DNA of 64,000 bases from Mya arenaria (Eukaryota > Mollusca > Bivalvia > Myida > Myidae), in NCBI RefSeq assembly GCF_026914265.1, contig NC_069130.1:5369682-5433681 (forward strand). Direction: 5' to 3'. Both the position numbers and the translations under genes were made by a program. Within the stretch, counting starts at the first letter, position 1. Each line of letters begins with the position of its first letter. Of this stretch, positions 58,901 through 64,000 are shown in pieces. The notes below the pieces were generated by a model that made no database searches, was not told where the DNA came from, and saw nothing but the letters and a program-made list of their open reading frames with translations.

Positions 58901-60499
58901 ACGAACCCGAACCATAACGGGTTTCAAAAAGCTTCCATTCTTCAATGATTACACAACCGAGTAAATAAAAGTCTTTTGTTCGTCTACCCAGGTAAAGACA
59001 GTATTGAATATCGGCGTACAGGGTGCCGCCATTTTGCTAAGTGTCGACCTGTCGATTCAGATTGACGCGTGTCTACCTGTCTTAAGTTGTGTTTACTTTG
59101 AAAAGGTATGTTCCCCGGATATTAACCCGAAAACACTGGCTGTTTCCGTGTTGATACTGAAATGTTTATGCTGTACATTCGGAAAATCAATACCGGGTTT
59201 CTTTGCTGTAATTTTCGTCAAAACTGGTAAGACTGTTTCTGTTGCTTGATTTGAATAAATATTGGTGGCACTTAAATGCAACAAATAAATAGATAATTTC
59301 GCGAAATTAAGATTTTTGGCTAAAACAGAAGAATTAGCTTTTTTTTCCAACGAGGAAAGATAAAAAAAATAAAATATATCCCGATTTTGAAATAATGTGA
59401 TATCTTTGGCGAAAATAGAAATATTTTATTGCGAATTGTTAACTTGAATACGACGCTAAGGTTTATTTTCGCTACAATAATGACCAAGGTTTAATAATAA
59501 AAAAACTCATTTATCAATCCCTTAAAATAAATATTAAGAAAGATCAGATTTGGTTTTCTTAACATGTGAAGTGTGAATAAGAAGTGAGTGATACTAAACA
59601 TGTATTGTCCTGTTTACTGTTTACATGGATGAGTCCTGTGCGTGTACAAGAACTGGTTTTACGACTATTTCAAGTTATTTATAGATGTAAGCATTTTGGC
59701 ATACTTCCAACTCTAAGTCAAACAAATCCTTTTCGAGTCAGGTTTTTACGTGAAAACATATTAATATCGTTTGTTTTGTAATATCAAATTATATTGTATT
59801 TGCAGTATTGATTTATCTTGCGCTTCATTCATTGGATAACCATTAATACTAAACTGTCATTTGTTTTTCTATTGTTATGAAAATCCAGGTGAATCATACG
59901 TTCGTTATTAAATTTAAACCGCACTTTGATCTTAGCATTGTGATCAAATTACTTAGGAGTATCTTTCTTACTCCATATGTGTAATAATTATATCATTTGT
60001 TGATACATATAATATGTTTGTTTTTATTTTGTGTTTGTGTTGAATGAATAATATAGTACACACAAAATAAAAAATAGAGTTGTGCTGTGGCAGTGAAGAT
60101 TTAGGATAATACTAAAATAGTTTTAGATAATACTTAAGATATTCTCTGCACATGTTTGGCTAACAATTTTAATTACAGATTAATTTTGAATGTAATTTCC
60201 TGTTGTTTTTGTGTGTGTCAACACATCGTTTGGTTCTTTATGCTAAGAGCGCTTAAGCATTTCAGAATATTATTGGATAATAGGTGTTATCATTTAGAAA
60301 AATCTTTTTAAAAAATGTTATTTCTATGGTGGAAACTAAGATGGAGATTTCAGTCATATTAAGACGGCAATGCCCAAACTCACAAAATATCAGGTTTGTA
60401 ACCGCTTTTGTTGTGGACCATTCAGGGGCTGGAGAAATTGAAGGTCATCTTTCCTGTCTGGCGAATCTTTCAATTCTATGATTATGATTAATTGGGTCA

Positions 60500-62945
60500 G
60501 GTCTGAAATTTTGATTGATATTTGAGGTGCCAGTATTTCATTATTTCTATAGAATTCACTTGATGAACTGTCAAACAAACCAGTTATGAAACCATTGTCT
60601 CGAGATGATGCAAATATTGATTATATAGGTTACACCGAATGTGAGTTGTCTTTGAAATTTTAGGATACTCCTTTATATTTTTCATTGCTGGTAGTTCATG
60701 ATAACAAGCTCAGTAATTCTTGTCCAGACATTCTTGGTACCAGTGTGATTCGTTTGTTACATGAAAGCTCATCTGATTGTTTAACTGGGGCATGGCAGTA
60801 GATACTTCGTATGGTGTTCAGATGCTTTGTAAAACGCCAATGAGGCCTACCAAATCCATACCAAACTTCAACTTTGACGTGTGTTACTAGAAATGTTGAC
60901 TTAAAGTAATTACTGAAAATACCGACTTTGGAAATCCTAGGTATACTGTCTTTCAAAATGTAAAGAAGTCTGGGTCATTTGCTGGAATTAGTTTCGAGGT
61001 ATGAATTATGTCTGCAAAGCCAACACATATGAGACCAAAAGTTACGGTTTGCCAGTTAACCAACGGTGATGTAGTTGAAAAGATAGCCTCTGAGTTACCT
61101 TGTTCCACACCAATAGAGATAGGCGAGATCTTGTTGTTATAATCAACTGACAATTTGTCCCAAAAGCAACTCTTTCCAACAAGTATTGGGTAACCGGATA
61201 CATGGTTTTCCACTGGTTCAATCGACAATGGTTGCGCTATGGATTACACCTCAGAGAGTGTTTAGTTTTCATACGTGATATTCTTTTCTACCAGAAACTT
61301 TGAAGAGAATGTCAAGCGTTTGGCATTAGTAAAATCAAACACTGGATTGAAGTTGAAACCCTCCAAATGTGCGTTACTTATGTCTCTTATTTCTTATTTA
61401 GTACACATTATTTCAGCTAAAGGAGTTCATACCGATCCAGAGAAGATGGCAGCATTTGAGAAGTGGCCGATACAAAAGCATGTAAAAGAGTTAGACAATT
61501 CTTAGGAGTGTGTTCCTAACTTCGCCAAACTACGCCTGGATTGTTAACATTTAAACGCATTTACTTTCTTAACGAAACGATAAGTAAAAGGCACAGAAGT
61601 AGTGTCCTGTCTTGGTTATGAACAACAGTTGGTATTTGACATTCTTGTCAAAAAGCTGTAAATGCTCATGCTCTGTCCTTTGCAGATTTTCTAAGACATT
61701 TATCGTGCATATTTATATTCCCGGATCTCGTTTAGGTGCCATCCTGTATGAGAAACAGGATGATGGTACAGAGTTTATGCTAGTTGAAATTTAAAGGCAA
61801 GTGAATTGCGACACCCTGCGCAAAAAACAACAACTTTTTTGTTCGCTCTAAAATAGGATGTTACAGAAAAATTCAATGATTATCTGTCAGGTAATACTCT
61901 TGAAGTAGTTCCTAAAAATAATCCCCTGCCATATGTTTGCATTACAACAAAGTTGGATGCGGTCAGTTACCGATGGATTGCAGCTTTAGCAAACTACAAT
62001 GTTCATTGCGTAACAAGCCAGGCACGTTTTATGCCGACGCTGAATGACTATCAGGAATTCCAGAAGTTCAATCTTGTTCAATCTGTCTGTGGAGCTGCTT
62101 TTACAGATGTACCACTTTTATCTTGTATTTCTACAGGTTCTGAATTGCCAGTTGACATTGTCGATAACGACAATATTAACACTATGATAAAAATTGACTG
62201 GTTCCAGAAAGAACAGGCAAAAGATACAATAATTTCTAGGGTGGCTGATCTGTTGTGCAGTGGTTCTCGCCCCAACGAGATGTTCCAGAAGGAGTCACTT
62301 TGGGTGAAGCACTTCCTTAGGGAATGGAGCCATCTCATTGTAGAAAATGGAATACTGTATAGAACCATTACACAAGACCATCAGCCATGTAACCAATTAT
62401 TTATTTTAATTTTTATAGGAGGTATACATGATGTGGTTAGCCATGCAACGGTTTAAGTGGTCAGGGATTAAAATGATTGTAAACTTCTTGCTAGAAAACT
62501 GTGGATATTGTTTAGGCACGAAGTCTCCAATACGTGGAGCTGAATTAGTAACATTACAACAAATATCCCTATGGAACATGTTTGTATAGGTATTTTGACT
62601 ATAGAAATATCCATGGGAGGTTAAACATGTCCTAGTAATAAACGATCATTTTACGAGGCACGCAATAGCTGCGCCATTTTCAGGGCGAAGAAACTTCTCA
62701 TCTGAATGTAACTCCATCTTGTGACCAAGCCCAACAAAAGATGCAACAGTTGCAGCATTCTGACAGAGGGATATACGATTCTACACATGCAATAATAGGT
62801 AGTCATACCTTTCCATTTCAGAAACAAAAGTCTATCTGAGGTATTCCCCAACAGACCAATCAGAGTCCGTAAACCATCAAAAAGATATGGCAAGTGGGTG
62901 TACCCGATGGAGGCTGATGCTCCTTGATTAGTTCATGTTTAAGCT
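60500..62945 (+). mobile_element. Decayed Ty3-like pol, copy 2
   Basis: Protease site GASISLFL with a stop just before it (about 60,520). Reverse transcriptase C-terminal part with GLKLKPSKCALL and HTDPEKMAAFEKWP (61,275-61,505; copy 1 lacks much of this region). RNase H remnant (SRLGAILYEKQDDG, about 61,730). An open stretch at 61,953-62,456 covers the region before integrase. Integrase pieces follow near 62,420 and 62,570, and RKPSKRYGKWV near 62,870. Stops and shifts throughout. Confidence 0.78.
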
Positions 62946-63189
62946 TAAGATGATTGTGTTGTTAATCATAATGTTTATTTCTTGCATGCCCTTGTAAAAC
63001 AGTATTGTTCAAATTAATGTAAGTCTTCTTTGTATTTGGATCTTTCTGTTTTATGTCAGACAGAAAATATTTGAAAAAACCCCGGTTCAGGATTTAATAC
63101 TGTCTATACTTTTTTGTATGTTTATATATTTATTATGGATAATATAACATGGTTTTAGGTTCGAAAATACTAGGAATGTCTTTTAATTC

Positions 63190-63990
63190 CCCCCCTTCGA
63201 AAAGAGGGGTATATTGCATTGCATATGTTTCTCGGTCGATTGGTCGTATGTTCGTAAGTTGGTCTGTCGGTCAGTCGGTCGTTGGGTCGGTAGACAAATG
63301 ATTGTCCGAGGATTATGAGGTTATCCGCTCAACGGTTAAAGTTACAGTTACCTTGAATGCAAGAGCATGTCCGACTTATAACTCAACCATATCTGGACTT
63401 CTGGACCTTAAATTGACAAGTAGATGATCTCGATTGATTTTGAGGTCATCGGCTCAAATGTCAAGGTAGCAATGACATTGTCCGCGAAAAATTGTCCGAT
63501 TAATAACACAATGCCTTGACCTAGACAGTGTCCTCAGACCATTAGATGACCGAAAATTGTTTTGAGGTCATCTGGTCAAAGATCAAAGTTACACTGACCC
63601 ATTACGTAAAAAATGTGTTCGAGTGATAACTTGACAATACCTGCACCCATTGGCCTCAAATCTGACATAAAGGTTGGCATTGATTTTGTGGCTATCAGGT
63701 CAAAGGGCAAGGTCATAGTGATCTTAAATGTGAAAAGCCTGTCCGAGTGTTAACTAGACAGTGCATAGACCTATGGTCCTTAAACTTTACATATTGGTTG
63801 GGTGTGACATGTGACGACCCTATTGATTTTGGCTTTATAAGGGTCAAAAGTCAAGGTCATAATGAAATTGAACACGAAAATCTTGTCCGACTAATATCTT
63901 GACAATACCTGCAACGAAATAACTCAAAGTTGACATGGAGATTGTTTTTTTCATTAGCTAATCCCTATTGATTAAAGGTCAAATCATCTA
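63190..63990. repeat. Degenerate tandem repeat, copy in block 2
   Basis: Parallel to 44,180-45,065 with GGTCGGT motifs and about 100-bp units. The AGGTCA palindrome of block 1 has decayed here (AAAGTTACAGTTACCTTGA, near 63,338). Confidence 0.7.
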
Positions 63991-64000
63991 ATTTATCCAG

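Larger units (their letters stand above)
58900..64000 (+). repeat. Repeat block 2 (homologous to 39,530-45,065), runs to window end
   Basis: Same order of sequence as block 1, starting with ACCATAACGGGTTTCAAA and including a decayed Ty3-like pol and the GGTCAAGGTCA-type tandem repeat. It is cut by the window edge close to where block 1 ends. Confidence 0.8.

Overview
The window is animal nuclear DNA, most likely from a bivalve mollusc. The reasons are split genes with GT-AG introns, AT-rich non-coding DNA, abundant minisatellites, and dispersed repeats of a kind I associate with bivalve genomes (motifs such as AAGGGCAATAACT and AGGTCACAGTGACCT). The species assignment is inference. No bacterial operons, rRNA genes or CRISPR arrays are visible.

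Layout. 1-1,110: a decaying ~170-200 bp satellite. 1,110-5,900: non-coding, with dispersed repeats and a long hairpin. 5,915-19,057 (minus strand): a complete eight-exon acetyl-CoA transporter gene (SLC33A1/AT-1 family, 518 aa) whose introns are crowded with minisatellites; one starts exactly at an exon's splice donor and another resembles coding sequence of exon 3. 19,060-22,865: non-coding. 22,927-29,260 (plus): gene A, an eight-exon XPG/FEN1-fold (asteroid/FAM120-like) protein of 619 aa. 29,750-33,165: a 30-bp minisatellite interrupted by a recent 646-bp copy of a retroelement piece from 34.9 kb. 34,700-36,530 (minus): a decayed Ty3-like retrotransposon. 39,530-45,060 and 58,900-64,000: two homologous blocks, each with a decayed plus-strand Ty3-like pol. 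Between them, 46,530-55,924 (plus): gene B, a paralogue of gene A (630 aa) with matching exon order and intron phases. Its intron 3 carries a TTAA-flanked MITE and its intron 7 a nearly full-coding LINE; both are missing from gene A.

How the parts relate. A and B are tandem duplicates that both keep an open reading frame and all seven FEN-type acidic positions, so both may be functional. Insertions found only in B are younger than the duplication; a small MITE in intron 4 of both is older. The transporter is the only other intact gene. The rest is repeats, of which the most interesting are those built from, or placed on, splice sites and exons.
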